The notes under the pieces are model-generated. The model had not been told where the DNA came from and ran no database searches. It was given only the letters and a program-made list of their open reading frames with translations. Shown piece after piece: positions 30,074 to 37,458 of a DNA stretch of 42,487 bases. The stretch covers positions 1 through 42,487 of IMG/VR virus record IMGVR_UViG_3300044614_001398. One strand, given 5' to 3'. Numbering within the stretch: the first letter of the stretch is position 1; the number at the start of each line of letters is the position of its first letter. This DNA is from a virus. Both the position numbers and the translations under genes were made by a program.

Positions 30074-31075
30074 TCAGGCCGAGGCCGTCACGCGGGCGAT
30101 GAGCAGGTCATACGCGGCCTGCTTCGCGTCGGCCGCCGGGCCGAACCATGCCGAGTCGCGGCGATTGTCGTCGGACTGCGCGCGCACCTCGTGGTCGAAG
30201 TACTGCGTGACGGCGTTGAGCACGCCCCACGCGGTGCCCTTGACGCCCGGCAGCGTCGCGCCGCGGCCATCGCCCGCGAAGAGCTGGAGCACCTTGTTGA
30301 AGCCGGCCGACTTCAGCACCTTCTCGGCGGCGTCGCGGTCGCGCTGCGACTTCACCTCCTCGGGCGCGCCGAAGATCACCGCGATCGTGTCGTGCGCGGC
30401 GCTCGGGCTCATCGTGTAGCGGGACAGCTCCTTCGCGTCGCGCAGGAACTTCTGGAAGCCGTCGACCGCGAGCCCGAGCTTCACCAGCACGCCGTCGGCG
30501 TCGAAGACCGAGCGGTGCGACACCTTCACGGTGCGCTTGCCCTTCTCCGCGAGCGCCATGCCGAGCGTGTTGGCGCACACGACGCGCGTCGCGACGTTGG
30601 TCACGATCGTGTTCATCGAGCCGTCGCACGAGGTCGCGAAGAGCAGGTTCGCCTCGACGCGGTCGCCGGGGACGACGGTGGCGTCGTCGAACTTCGCGGA
30701 GGCGAAGTACTTGCGGCCCTGCTTCAGCGAGCCCGCGGTGTCGATGCGCAGGCCGACGTCCTTGGCCGCGCGCTGGAAGAACGCGAACGCGTCGGCCGGC
30801 TGCACGATCTTGTAGCCGTTGGAGACGACCGCGATCGGCTCCTTGGTGTCGCTGCGGAAGAGCACGTGCTGGTCGTCCCAGACCTTCTGCTGCGCGCCCT
30901 CACCGAAGCGCACGCGGCTGCGGGCGACCTTGAAGTCCAGACCGGAGGCGGCGCGCCACTCCTCGATCGAGGCGTCGGCGTCGACCTCTTGCCCGAGGCC
31001 GTGCCAGATGGCGGCGCGCGAGCCGGTGAACGCGAAGGTGAAGCGGCCGGCGCGGAAGTCGATGTCGTGGCTCAT
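30074..31075 (-). CDS. DUF932 phage/plasmid-like protein
   Basis: 333 residues from ATG 31075, preceded by AAGGAGCTACAAC. Recognised DUF932 features are AIWHGLGQEV near the start, VLFRSDTKEPIAVVSNGYKIVQPADAFAFF (about 70-99), EANLLFATSCDGSMNTIVTNVATRVVCANTLGMAL and the helical C-terminal half. The family is frequent as a first early gene in phages and plasmids and has no settled activity; a role in replication or host takeover is suspected. It is the first gene of the leftward operon, so a promoter should lie in 31076-31573. Confidence 0.85.
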   Translation of the reverse strand: MSHDIDFRAGRFTFAFTGSRAAIWHGLGQEVDADASIEEWRAASGLDFKVARSRVRFGEGAQQKVWDDQHVLFRSDTKEPIAVVSNGYKIVQPADAFAFFQRAAKDVGLRIDTAGSLKQGRKYFASAKFDDATVVPGDRVEANLLFATSCDGSMNTIVTNVATRVVCANTLGMALAEKGKRTVKVSHRSVFDADGVLVKLGLAVDGFQKFLRDAKELSRYTMSPSAAHDTIAVIFGAPEEVKSQRDRDAAEKVLKSAGFNKVLQLFAGDGRGATLPGVKGTAWGVLNAVTQYFDHEVRAQSDDNRRDSAWFGPAADAKQAAYDLLIARVTASA

Positions 31076-31139
31076 GTTGTAGCTCCTTGATGAAAGCGCG
31101 TTGTGCGCTGGGTTGGGTAGAGGTGCTGACCGCACCAGC

Positions 31140-31159
31140 GTGCCCCGCACGCGGGGCAC
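31140..31159. other. Perfect 9-bp palindrome GTGCCCCGC-AC-GCGGGGCAC
   Basis: The arms are directly adjacent with a two-base centre, so the duplex form suits a dimeric DNA-binding protein better than an RNA hairpin. It lies 65 bases upstream of the DUF932 start, where an operator of the leftward promoter would be expected. Confidence 0.5.
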
Positions 31160-31438
31160 TGTGCTGCGCTCTGCGATGTCACTCAGTCAAATGAACAGCA
31201 GGGTGTTGTGCCTGCTAGCTGTCGCACTCGTCCGGGTCGCAAGGCCGCGGAGTCAAAGCGGTCAGGTCTTTTCGCCGTGGTTCGCGTTGCCGTATCCCGT
31301 CCGGGGGCAGAGCGCTACTGAAGCTACTGGACCTGCGGGCTGTCGTCTTTCTCGTCAACCCGCAGACGGAGTCTACACCCGCTCCCAGGATTGTGGGAAT
31401 GATTTTTTAATCACTTCGGGTGAGTGCGACGCAGGACG

Positions 31439-31470
31439 AAAAAAAGGCCCCCCGATTGCTCGGGGGGCCT
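31439..31470 (-). terminator. Strong leftward terminator upstream of the early operon
   Basis: AGGCCCCCCG (31445-31454) pairs perfectly with CGGGGGGCCT (31461-31470) around six bases. On the minus strand it is followed by seven T's (complement of A 31439-31445). It therefore stops transcription that enters leftward from the primase side, before it reaches the DUF932 operon. It could insulate the early promoter or attenuate a leftward transcript that starts between 31470 and 31570. Confidence 0.85.
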
Positions 31471-31474
31471 GCGG

Positions 31475-31564
31475 GTCTACATCAAGGAGACGGTCGAGCT
31501 ACACTCGACGTCCCGCCGGGCCGGTCAGTGCCCGACGGGATGGTCGCGAGTCTACATCAAGGAG
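31475..31564 (+). repeat. Duplicated 15-base leader with ribosome site, hairpins between
   Basis: GTCTACATCAAGGAG occurs at 31475-31489 and again at 31550-31564, where its AGGAG serves ATG 31574. Between them are GTCGAG/CTCGAC (31493-31509) and TCCCG-C-CGGGC / GCCCG-A-CGGGA (31511-31540). The first copy has no start codon at proper distance. A third short copy (GTCTACA) lies at 31371-31377. See the finding on this leader. Confidence 0.8.
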
Positions 31565-31573
31565 CAACACCGA

Positions 31574-34093
31574 ATGGCTTCCCGTACCCAGAAGAAAACC
31601 CCGACAGCCGGCAGCGTCGGCGAACACCTCGCCCAGCTCATGCGCGCCGGCCTGCGCCTGATCCCGCTCGACCGGGGCGCGAAGACGACCCATGAGGCTG
31701 GCTGGGCCGACGTGGGCGAGGCGACCGTCGCCGGGCTCGCCGAGCGCGCGGGCCGGCTCTGGCGCGAGCCCGCCGCCCCCGGTCTGATGGACGTGCCGCT
31801 CGCGGCGTGGATCGACGGACTGCCGTCGACCGGGCTGAACTTCGGCGTGCTGCACAAGCAGAGCGGGACGGTCTGCCTCGACCTCGATCACCCGGACGCG
31901 TTGCGGGCGCTCCAGGCGGGCGTGGAGGCGGTCGGCGGCCCCGCAGGCTACCTCCCCACGTCGGATGCCGCGTGGACGTCCGTACGGGGCCGTAAATGGC
32001 TCTGGAAGGCCCCCAAGGGCATCGCGGGCAGGAGCGTGCGGCTGAACGCGCGGCGGCGCCACCCGGACGGGCGCGTGACGAGCGAGGTGGTGCTGGAGCT
32101 GCGCGGCAGCGGGCAGGACATGATCCCGCCGGGCTACCGCGCCGACGCGAGCCGCGTGCTCGCGTGGGACAGCGTGCCCAGCCGCATCACCGCGGCGCCC
32201 GAGCCCATCGTGCGACTCGTGCAGTCGCTGCTGGGCGAGGACGCGACGGTCGCGGTCGCGATGCAGTCGGCGATCGGCGTGCCGGCCGACCTGCTCGGCA
32301 TCGACGCGACGCACGTGGACGACTACCCGGCGCGGCTCGCCGCCGCGGTGCACGAGCGCTTGTTGGTGAACGCTAACGTAGACCTCGCCAGTCTTCTCGT
32401 GACCCACGGGTTCACGCAGCGCGGCAAGCGCTGGGGCGAGCCGGGCTCGACCCACGCCGACGGCATCACGATGCCCGCCGGCAACCGCGAGCACTGGCAC
32501 TGCTGGCACGAGTCGAGCGTGCTGGCCGGGCAGTTCGACGCGTGGCGCGCCTACGTCGAGCTGGTGCACGGCGGCGACCTCGCCGCGGCGCGGACCGGCG
32601 CGCGGCGCGACTTCAAACCGAAAATCGGACTCGTGGAGGTGCCTCCAACAGCAATTCCGGGGGGTGAGATGAGAACCATTCTCACCGACGTTTCGCATGA
32701 CGAAAAAATGGTGCGACGCACTAAGATTTCGCCATCTGAAATGCCCGCCAAGGGCTCTAAACGGGCCTCCAAGGCGCCCGCGGCGCCCCAAGCCACTACC
32801 CCCCTACCTACCCCGCCCGAAGCGACTGGTGACGATTTCCCCGCCAAGGCCCCTAGAAGGGCCGCCAAGCGCTCGGAAGGGGGGTCAGGTAGGGCGGTGG
32901 CTTCCACCTCGCACGAGGGGCAGGAAGGGGCCTTCTCGCAAGTCGGCGAGGCATCGCCGGGTCCGAGCACCCCGAGCCCCGAGGGGGTCCAGCCCGAGCC
33001 CGCGCAGGCTATCGGCGCCAGCGAGCCGATAGCCGAGGGGGCTATCAGGGTCGCCGGGCTGATCGACATCGACGATCTGGACGAGGAGGTGATCACGCCG
33101 CCGAAGCTCTTCCTGCGCGGCAAGGTCGACGTCCCGGTCGGCACCTACCTGCTCGCGGGCAACCCGAAGGCGGGCAAGAGCTGGCTCGCGATGGGCATGT
33201 CGCTGGTGCTGTCGGGCCGGCTCGACACCGTGATGGGGATGCAGGCCGTCGAGCCCGCGGCGGGGTTGTACATCCTCGTGGACGACGCGACGCGCTCGCG
33301 GCTCAAGGACCGGACCGAGAAGCTGCGGCGCGACGGGCGCGGTCGCAAGGGTGCGCCGTGGTACGCGGCCGATCAGTGGCCGCTGCCCGAGCACGAGGGG
33401 CTCGACCGCATCGACGCGCTCGACACCTTCCTCGGCGAGCACCCCGAGGTGCGGCACGTGGTCATCGACACGCTCGTCGCGTGGCGCGAGGCGGCGCGAG
33501 AGAACGCCGTCGTGCAGCAGGAGTACACCGAGGTGCGCAACCTGCAAGAGGTGGCGAGGAAGCACGGCGTGCTGCTCATCGTGGTGCACTACGTCAACAA
33601 GGCCGGCAACGACAAGAACTTCAACTGGGACGACCCTTTCACCTCGATCGCCGGCACCACGGCGCTGCAAGGCGGCGCCGACGGCATGATGGTGCTGCAC
33701 CGGGTCGCGACGCACGACGGCGCGCAGCACGGCGCGTTCTGGTTCCGCTGCCGCGATCTGGAGGAGCAAGAGGCCGCGGGCGAGCTGACGAGCCCCTCGG
33801 GGCGCTGGGAGTGGCTCGCGGGCAGCGCGGACGCGGTGCGCACGCTCGACGCGAGGCGCGCGACCGTCGAGTGGCTGCTCGCGCAGCCGTCCGAGGCGTA
33901 CCACGAGGCCAAGACGATCCTCGACGGCGTCGCGGGCACGCTCGACTCGATGCCCAAGCTGGACAGCTTCAAGCGCACGCTCAACCGCATGAAGCACGAG
34001 GGCCTCGTCGATGGGAAGCGTGGCAACCCGGGCGGCGGGTTCCGGCTGCATCCCGCCCATCGGGTGGAGCTGGTCGCCAAGCGCAGGTTCTGA
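31574..34093 (+). CDS. Primase-polymerase / RepA-like helicase fusion
   Basis: 839 residues. ATG 31574 is supported by AGGAG ten bases upstream; an open frame extends farther but lacks a start with a ribosome site. Residues 15-215 match bifunctional primase-polymerase domains: GLRLIPLDRGAKT, NFGVLHKQSGTVCLDLDHPDA with catalytic D103-x-D105, KWLWKAPKG and ELRGSGQDMIPPG. Residues 390-490 are a Pro/Ala/Ser linker. Residues 505-780 are a RepA/AAA_25-type ATPase: Walker A GNPKAGKSW (529-537), Walker B HVVIDTL (628-634), sensor LLIVVHYVNKAG. A C-terminal winged-helix-like segment follows. It primes and unwinds DNA for the Pol A enzyme. Confidence 0.9.
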   Translation: MASRTQKKTPTAGSVGEHLAQLMRAGLRLIPLDRGAKTTHEAGWADVGEATVAGLAERAGRLWREPAAPGLMDVPLAAWIDGLPSTGLNFGVLHKQSGTVCLDLDHPDALRALQAGVEAVGGPAGYLPTSDAAWTSVRGRKWLWKAPKGIAGRSVRLNARRRHPDGRVTSEVVLELRGSGQDMIPPGYRADASRVLAWDSVPSRITAAPEPIVRLVQSLLGEDATVAVAMQSAIGVPADLLGIDATHVDDYPARLAAAVHERLLVNANVDLASLLVTHGFTQRGKRWGEPGSTHADGITMPAGNREHWHCWHESSVLAGQFDAWRAYVELVHGGDLAAARTGARRDFKPKIGLVEVPPTAIPGGEMRTILTDVSHDEKMVRRTKISPSEMPAKGSKRASKAPAAPQATTPLPTPPEATGDDFPAKAPRRAAKRSEGGSGRAVASTSHEGQEGAFSQVGEASPGPSTPSPEGVQPEPAQAIGASEPIAEGAIRVAGLIDIDDLDEEVITPPKLFLRGKVDVPVGTYLLAGNPKAGKSWLAMGMSLVLSGRLDTVMGMQAVEPAAGLYILVDDATRSRLKDRTEKLRRDGRGRKGAPWYAADQWPLPEHEGLDRIDALDTFLGEHPEVRHVVIDTLVAWREAARENAVVQQEYTEVRNLQEVARKHGVLLIVVHYVNKAGNDKNFNWDDPFTSIAGTTALQGGADGMMVLHRVATHDGAQHGAFWFRCRDLEEQEAAGELTSPSGRWEWLAGSADAVRTLDARRATVEWLLAQPSEAYHEAKTILDGVAGTLDSMPKLDSFKRTLNRMKHEGLVDGKRGNPGGGFRLHPAHRVELVAKRRF
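32790..32903 (+). repeat. Imperfect inverted repeat inside the primase-helicase linker
   Basis: AAGCCAC...CCCTACCT (32790-32809) is repeated in inverted form as AGGTAGGG...GTGGCTT (32887-32903), enclosing about 77 bases that include a GGCCC/GGGCC stem around CTAGAA (32848-32863). The segment encodes linker residues 405-443. The arm sequence resembles AGCTACCACCCTACCTG at 15654-15670 in another linker. Confidence 0.55.
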
Positions 34094-34149
34094 AGTGGAC
34101 ACCCCACAAGTGGACACGATCCGGTTGTGGGGGCGTCCGGTTGTCCACT
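34094..34149 (+). repeat. Iteron-like cluster after the primase gene
   Basis: AGTGGACA occurs at 34094-34101 and 34109-34116, 15 bases apart, and inverted (TGTCCACT) at 34142-34149. TCCGGTTGT occurs at 34120-34128 and 34136-34144, 16 bases apart. It begins directly after the primase stop. Such spacing on one face of the helix is typical of origin iterons or operators. Confidence 0.65.
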
Positions 34150-34370
34150 ACCTGCGGGGCCGCGCGGGGACTAAGTCGGGGGGCTCCGACAAACATACAA
34201 CTAGACAAGAAGACTACCCGCTGTATGTCCCGCGCGCGTACGCGCGCGAGGAACCGGCGGGAAAAGCACCGGCCCCGAGCAGCGGCAGGCAGTGGCGCGC
34301 CCCGGCCCCCGGCGCTACAGTCACGCCCCAGCGGGACCGCACCGGCCCCGGCACGCGAAGGAGCGGCACG
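34150..34370 (+). promoter_or_regulatory. Probable late-operon promoter/leader region
   Basis: There is no gene here. It holds one GACTAAGTC copy (34169-34177), an AT-richer patch at 34188-34227 that is unusual for this genome, an 18-bp perfect palindrome (34231-34248) and a GC-rich leader. A loose sigma70-like pair, TAGACA and TATGTC with 16 bases between, lies in the AT patch but matches consensus poorly. As the packaging and head genes start at 34371, a promoter here is expected from layout. Confidence 0.4.
34231..34248. other. Perfect 18-bp palindrome CGCGCGCGTACGCGCGCG
   Basis: An alternating CG palindrome around TA, just after the AT-rich patch and about 120 bases before the first late start codon. 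Alternating purine-pyrimidine runs can adopt Z-DNA or cruciform shapes, and the position suits an operator or a transcript-start structure. No role is proven. Confidence 0.5.
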
Positions 34371-34448
34371 ATGGGTGGCACGCATCTGGGCAAGGGCAAG
34401 AAGGGCAAGGGCGGCGGCAAGGGTGGCGGCGGGAAGCGCCCGTGCTGA
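34371..34448 (+). CDS. 25-residue Gly/Lys-rich basic peptide
   Basis: ATG 34371 follows AAGGAG by six bases, a strong ribosome site. The peptide is MGGTHLGKGKKGKGGGKGGG followed by GKRPC: 18 of 25 residues are Gly or Lys. The stop overlaps the GTG of the next gene. It leads the packaging operon. A nucleic-acid-binding peptide is plausible from charge; alternatively it is a leader whose translation opens the next start. Confidence 0.5.
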   Translation: MGGTHLGKGKKGKGGGKGGGGKRPC

Positions 34449-34690
34449 CGATCGCGGACCAGTGGCGCGTGCAGCAGCTCCGCTCGATCATCGGCGCGAC
34501 CGCGGCGTGGCATCGCGACGGCAGGCGCGGCCCCGAGCCGTTCCCCGGCGTGCAGCCGCTGCTCGTGCCGCTCGTGCACAACGCGTGCCGCGAGATCGGC
34601 GAGGCCGAGCGGGCGCGCCAGTGGCGTGAGGGGGGTGCACCGGGGCTCGCCGCGCTCCTCGACGCGCACCCAGAGCTGCGGGGCTCGTAA
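34442..34690 (+). CDS. Small protein before terminase, function unknown
   Basis: 82 residues from GTG 34442, overlapping the basic peptide gene by seven bases. It is helical with Trp and Arg (IADQWRVQQLRSIIGATAAWHRD, PLLVPLVHNACREIGEAERARQW). The C-terminus is GLAALLDAHPELRGS. No recognised family. Position just before the small terminase suggests a packaging-module accessory. Confidence 0.6.
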   Translation: MLTIADQWRVQQLRSIIGATAAWHRDGRRGPEPFPGVQPLLVPLVHNACREIGEAERARQWREGGAPGLAALLDAHPELRGS

Positions 34691-34695
34691 CGACC

Positions 34696-35205
34696 GTGAC
34701 GATCCCAGCGCTCACCGAGGACCAGATGAAGGCGCGCGTCGTCGAGATGCTCGCCGAAGGGCTGCGCCTCGTGGACGTCGCGCGCGTGGGCAACATGCCG
34801 AGCATGAGCGCCATCGCGCGCATGCGGCGTGAGGACGCGGAGTTCGACGCGGACGTGAAGTGGGCGATGCAGGTCCGCGTGCTCGCGCAGGCAGAGGAGA
34901 TCGTCGAGATCGCGGACCGCGCAGGCGACGACGTCGTCGAGATGGTCGAGCACGACGAGGTGGGCAATGAGCGTGCGCGGCGCGTGACCGTCTTCAACAG
35001 CGAGCGCGTGAAGCGCGACGCACTGCGCATCAGCACGCGCCAGTGGATGGCCGAGCGGCTCATCCCGAAGGTCTTCGGTGCGCGCACGGCGCACGAGCAT
35101 GCAGGAGCCGACGGAGGACCGCTGCGCCTCCTCATCGGCCCGACCGCAGAGGCATACGAAGCCTCGCGAGTCACCAACGACCGCAGCGGACCACCGAAGG
35201 ACTAA
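34696..35205 (+). CDS. terS: Terminase small subunit
   Basis: 169 residues from GTG 34696. The N-terminal 45 residues form a DNA-binding helix-turn-helix (EDQMKARVVEMLAEGLRLVDVARVGNMPSMSAIARM). The block RREDAEFDADVKWAMQVRVLAQAEEIVEIADRAGDD and the later SERVKRDALRISTRQWMAERLIPKVFGARTA are typical of phage TerS proteins that oligomerise and recognise packaging sites. The C-terminus is loose and overlaps a GACTAAGTC copy that contains the stop codon. TerL lies two genes downstream. Confidence 0.85.
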   Translation: MTIPALTEDQMKARVVEMLAEGLRLVDVARVGNMPSMSAIARMRREDAEFDADVKWAMQVRVLAQAEEIVEIADRAGDDVVEMVEHDEVGNERARRVTVFNSERVKRDALRISTRQWMAERLIPKVFGARTAHEHAGADGGPLRLLIGPTAEAYEASRVTNDRSGPPKD

Positions 35206-35209
35206 GTCG

Positions 35210-35797
35210 ATGAACCTGACCGACAAGGACATGCACGAGCTGCACGAAGCGCACCGCGACCTGTTCCTGCCCGTCGTCGAGACGGCGCGCATGCGCGCGA
35301 TGCTCACCGACGCCGCGGCGCGCAGCGCGGTGAACGCGAAGCTGGAGCAGCAGCGCAAGCACCACGACGAGACGCAGCGGCGTCGCGACCAACGCGAGCT
35401 GTTCATGCGCGAGATGGGCGCGGACATGCAGCGCGCCGTGCACGCGTGGGAGCGCGAGCTGCTGACGCGCGCGTCCCGCAACCAGTGCGTCGAATGCGGC
35501 GTGCGCGAGGGCGAGCGTCACTCGCTGACGTGCAGCGCGGTGAACACGGCCGAGCAGCCCGAGATGATGTGGCGCTGCGTATGCGGGCAGGAGATGCGTG
35601 TCGAGCGCTGGCAGGCGCACGGCTGCGGGCTCTGCGGTCGCAAGCCCGTGGGCCATCCCGAGCACCCGGCGCCCGAGCCCAACGCGGCGCTGACGATCGA
35701 GCAGTGGCAGCGCGGCGACCTCAGCGCGGCGTGGGCCGAGCCCGAGCTGACGCCCGCGGAGCGCACGTGGCGCGCGCACAAGGGGTTCTCGCGATGA
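35210..35797 (+). CDS. Zinc-ribbon-like protein of the packaging module
   Basis: 195 residues from ATG 35210, four bases after the TerS stop. Residues 1-85 are a charged coiled coil. C93-x2-C96...C108 and C123-x-C125...C139-x2-C142 form two likely zinc-binding knuckles (QCVECGVREGERH, WRCVCGQEM, HGCGLCGRK). The C-terminus is acidic. Its stop overlaps the next ATG. It could bind DNA or an assembly factor between the two terminase subunits. No named family recognised. Confidence 0.65.
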   Translation: MNLTDKDMHELHEAHRDLFLPVVETARMRAMLTDAAARSAVNAKLEQQRKHHDETQRRRDQRELFMREMGADMQRAVHAWERELLTRASRNQCVECGVREGERHSLTCSAVNTAEQPEMMWRCVCGQEMRVERWQAHGCGLCGRKPVGHPEHPAPEPNAALTIEQWQRGDLSAAWAEPELTPAERTWRAHKGFSR

Positions 35798-36039
35798 GTC
35801 GGCTGATCGAGTTCCCCGAGATCGTCGCGATGATGCGTGAGCTGTCCGCGGGGCAGCAGCTCGACGCGCATCGCTTCGCGACGTACCTCGCCGACGAGAT
35901 CGAGCACAGGCGTGCGCAGCGCTACGGTCGCGCGGTCCTGACGACCGGCGAGTACGGCGACTTCGCGTCGGTGCCGCGCATGCCCGCGAAGGTCGTGCCG
36001 CTGCGCCCCGGTCAGTCGACGGAGTACACGCTCCCGTGA
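35794..36039 (+). CDS. Small protein between terminase genes, function unknown
   Basis: 81 residues, ATG overlapping the previous stop and TGA overlapping the GTG of TerL. Residues 1-45 are helical (LIEFPEIVAMMRELSAGQQLDAHRFATYLADEIEHRR). The remainder is loop-rich (GEYGDFASVPRMPAKVVPLRPGQ). No recognised domain. Double coupling makes it a genuine gene, likely co-regulated with packaging. Confidence 0.65.
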   Translation: MSRLIEFPEIVAMMRELSAGQQLDAHRFATYLADEIEHRRAQRYGRAVLTTGEYGDFASVPRMPAKVVPLRPGQSTEYTLP

Positions 36040-37457
36040 GCAGCGTCGCGGAGTACCGCTACCGGCACGTGCCGACGATCGCGCGCTTCAGCGACGCGGC
36101 GACGCAGTACTTCGTGCGCGGCCTCATGGGGCCGTTCGGCAGTGGCAAGAGCGCGGGCTGCGTGATCGAGCTGATCAAGCTCGCCCAGATGCAGCGCCCC
36201 GGCCCCGACGGCAAGCGCCGCGCTCGCTTCGCGATCATCCGCAACACCTACCCGCAGTTGAAGGACACGACGATCCGCACGGTCGAGCAGTGGATTCCGT
36301 TCGGCGTCTTCGGCACGTACACGAGCAGCGACCACAAGCTCGTCGTCGACCAGCTCGCGCCCGACCTTGAGATCGAGTTCCTGTTCCGCGCGCTCGATCA
36401 GCCCAAGCACGTCAGCAACCTGCTGTCGCTGGAGCTGACGGGCGCGTGGGTCAACGAGGCGCGTGAGGTGCCCTGGACGATCATCCAGGCGCTCACGGGG
36501 CGCGTCGGGCGCTACCCGAGCGTCGTGCAGGGCGGCTGCGTGAACCCCTGCATCATCATGGACACGAACCCGCCCGATGACGAGTCGTGGTGGTACAGGG
36601 TCTTTGAGGAGCAGCGGCCCGAGGGGTGGCAGCTTTTTCGTCAGCCCGGTGGTCGGACTAAGTCCGCGGAGAACATTCCGCACCTGCCCGAGCACTACTA
36701 CGAGCGCATGGCCGCGGGCGCGGACCCCGACTTCGTCAAGGTCTACGTGGACGCCGAGTACGGCTACGTGAAGGAGGGCAAGCCCGTCTTCCCGACGTAC
36801 CTCGACAGCATCCACTGCACCGACAGCATCGAGGTCAACCAGAGCAAGCACGACGCGATCTTCTTCGGCTGGGACTTCGGCCTGATGCCGGCGTGGGTCG
36901 CGTGCCAGATCACGCCGCGCGGCCGGCTGCACGTCTTCGACGAGCTGACAGCGGACTCGCTCGGCATCGACGCGTTCGGCGACGCGGTCGCGGAGCACCT
37001 CGCGTTGAAGTGGCCCGAAATCGACCTGCGCAAGGTCATCGGCGTCGGCGACCCGAGCGGCAACAGCACGTCCTCGCTCGCCAAGGAGAACGAGACGAGC
37101 TTCACGATCCTGCGCAGCAAGGGCTTCGTGATGTTCGACGGCGTGCAGGTCATCGAGACGCGCCTGGGCAGCGTCAGGCACGCCCTCAATACGCTTGTGG
37201 ACGGCGTGCCGAAGCTCGCCGTGCACCCGCGCGCCAAGATGATCAGGAAGGGCTTCCAGGGGCGCTACCAGTACCGCAAGCTCCAGATCGCGGGCACCGA
37301 CGAGCGCTTCCACGACGCGCCCGACAAGAACGACTACAGCCACCCGCACGACGCGCTCCAGTACGTCTGCGCGCGGCTGTTCGGCAACATCATCAAGGGC
37401 AAGGACGCCGCCAACCGGCGCGCGCCGATCAAGTACCCGTCACTCGGAATCGTCTGA
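36036..37457 (+). CDS. terL: Terminase large subunit
   Basis: 473 residues from GTG 36036. The ATPase domain has Walker A GPFGSGKS (32-39), the Walker B region LELTGAWVNEA with E141 as likely catalytic Glu, and motif III IIMDTNPP (173-180). The nuclease domain has GWDFG with D280, GVGDPSG with D339, and DYSHPHDALQY with D439 as the third metal ligand. It powers DNA translocation into the head and cuts concatemers. Neighbours are TerS upstream and a small coiled-coil gene and portal downstream. The packaging type cannot be deduced from the sequence alone. Confidence 0.95.
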   Translation: MSSVAEYRYRHVPTIARFSDAATQYFVRGLMGPFGSGKSAGCVIELIKLAQMQRPGPDGKRRARFAIIRNTYPQLKDTTIRTVEQWIPFGVFGTYTSSDHKLVVDQLAPDLEIEFLFRALDQPKHVSNLLSLELTGAWVNEAREVPWTIIQALTGRVGRYPSVVQGGCVNPCIIMDTNPPDDESWWYRVFEEQRPEGWQLFRQPGGRTKSAENIPHLPEHYYERMAAGADPDFVKVYVDAEYGYVKEGKPVFPTYLDSIHCTDSIEVNQSKHDAIFFGWDFGLMPAWVACQITPRGRLHVFDELTADSLGIDAFGDAVAEHLALKWPEIDLRKVIGVGDPSGNSTSSLAKENETSFTILRSKGFVMFDGVQVIETRLGSVRHALNTLVDGVPKLAVHPRAKMIRKGFQGRYQYRKLQIAGTDERFHDAPDKNDYSHPHDALQYVCARLFGNIIKGKDAANRRAPIKYPSLGIV

Positions 37458-37458
37458 C

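Larger units (their letters stand above)
31076..31573. promoter_or_regulatory. Divergent non-coding region between early operon and primase
   Basis: 498 bases without a convincing gene. It must hold the leftward promoter for the DUF932 operon and the rightward promoter for the primase. It contains a perfect 9-bp palindrome at 31140-31159, a 7-bp stem (CTGCGGG 31333-31339 / CCCGCAG 31359-31365), an AT-rich patch at 31390-31412 (TGATTTTTTAATCA is itself palindromic), a leftward terminator at 31439-31470 and a duplicated leader at 31475-31564. I do not see a sigma70 consensus pair I would trust. A replication origin here is possible given the AT patch beside the primase. Confidence 0.5.

Noticed and set aside
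31290-31390. Possible tRNA in the divergent region
   Set aside because: There are short stems but no proper T-arm, anticodon arm or acceptor pairing that can be drawn together.
31424-31573. Upstream extension of the primase frame from a GTG
   Set aside because: No ribosome site precedes it, and the extension would translate a terminator stem and a duplicated leader. ATG 31574 has a good AGGAG.
34188-34227. A firm sigma70 promoter for the late operon
   Set aside because: The best -35/-10 pair matches consensus poorly, so I report only a probable regulatory region.
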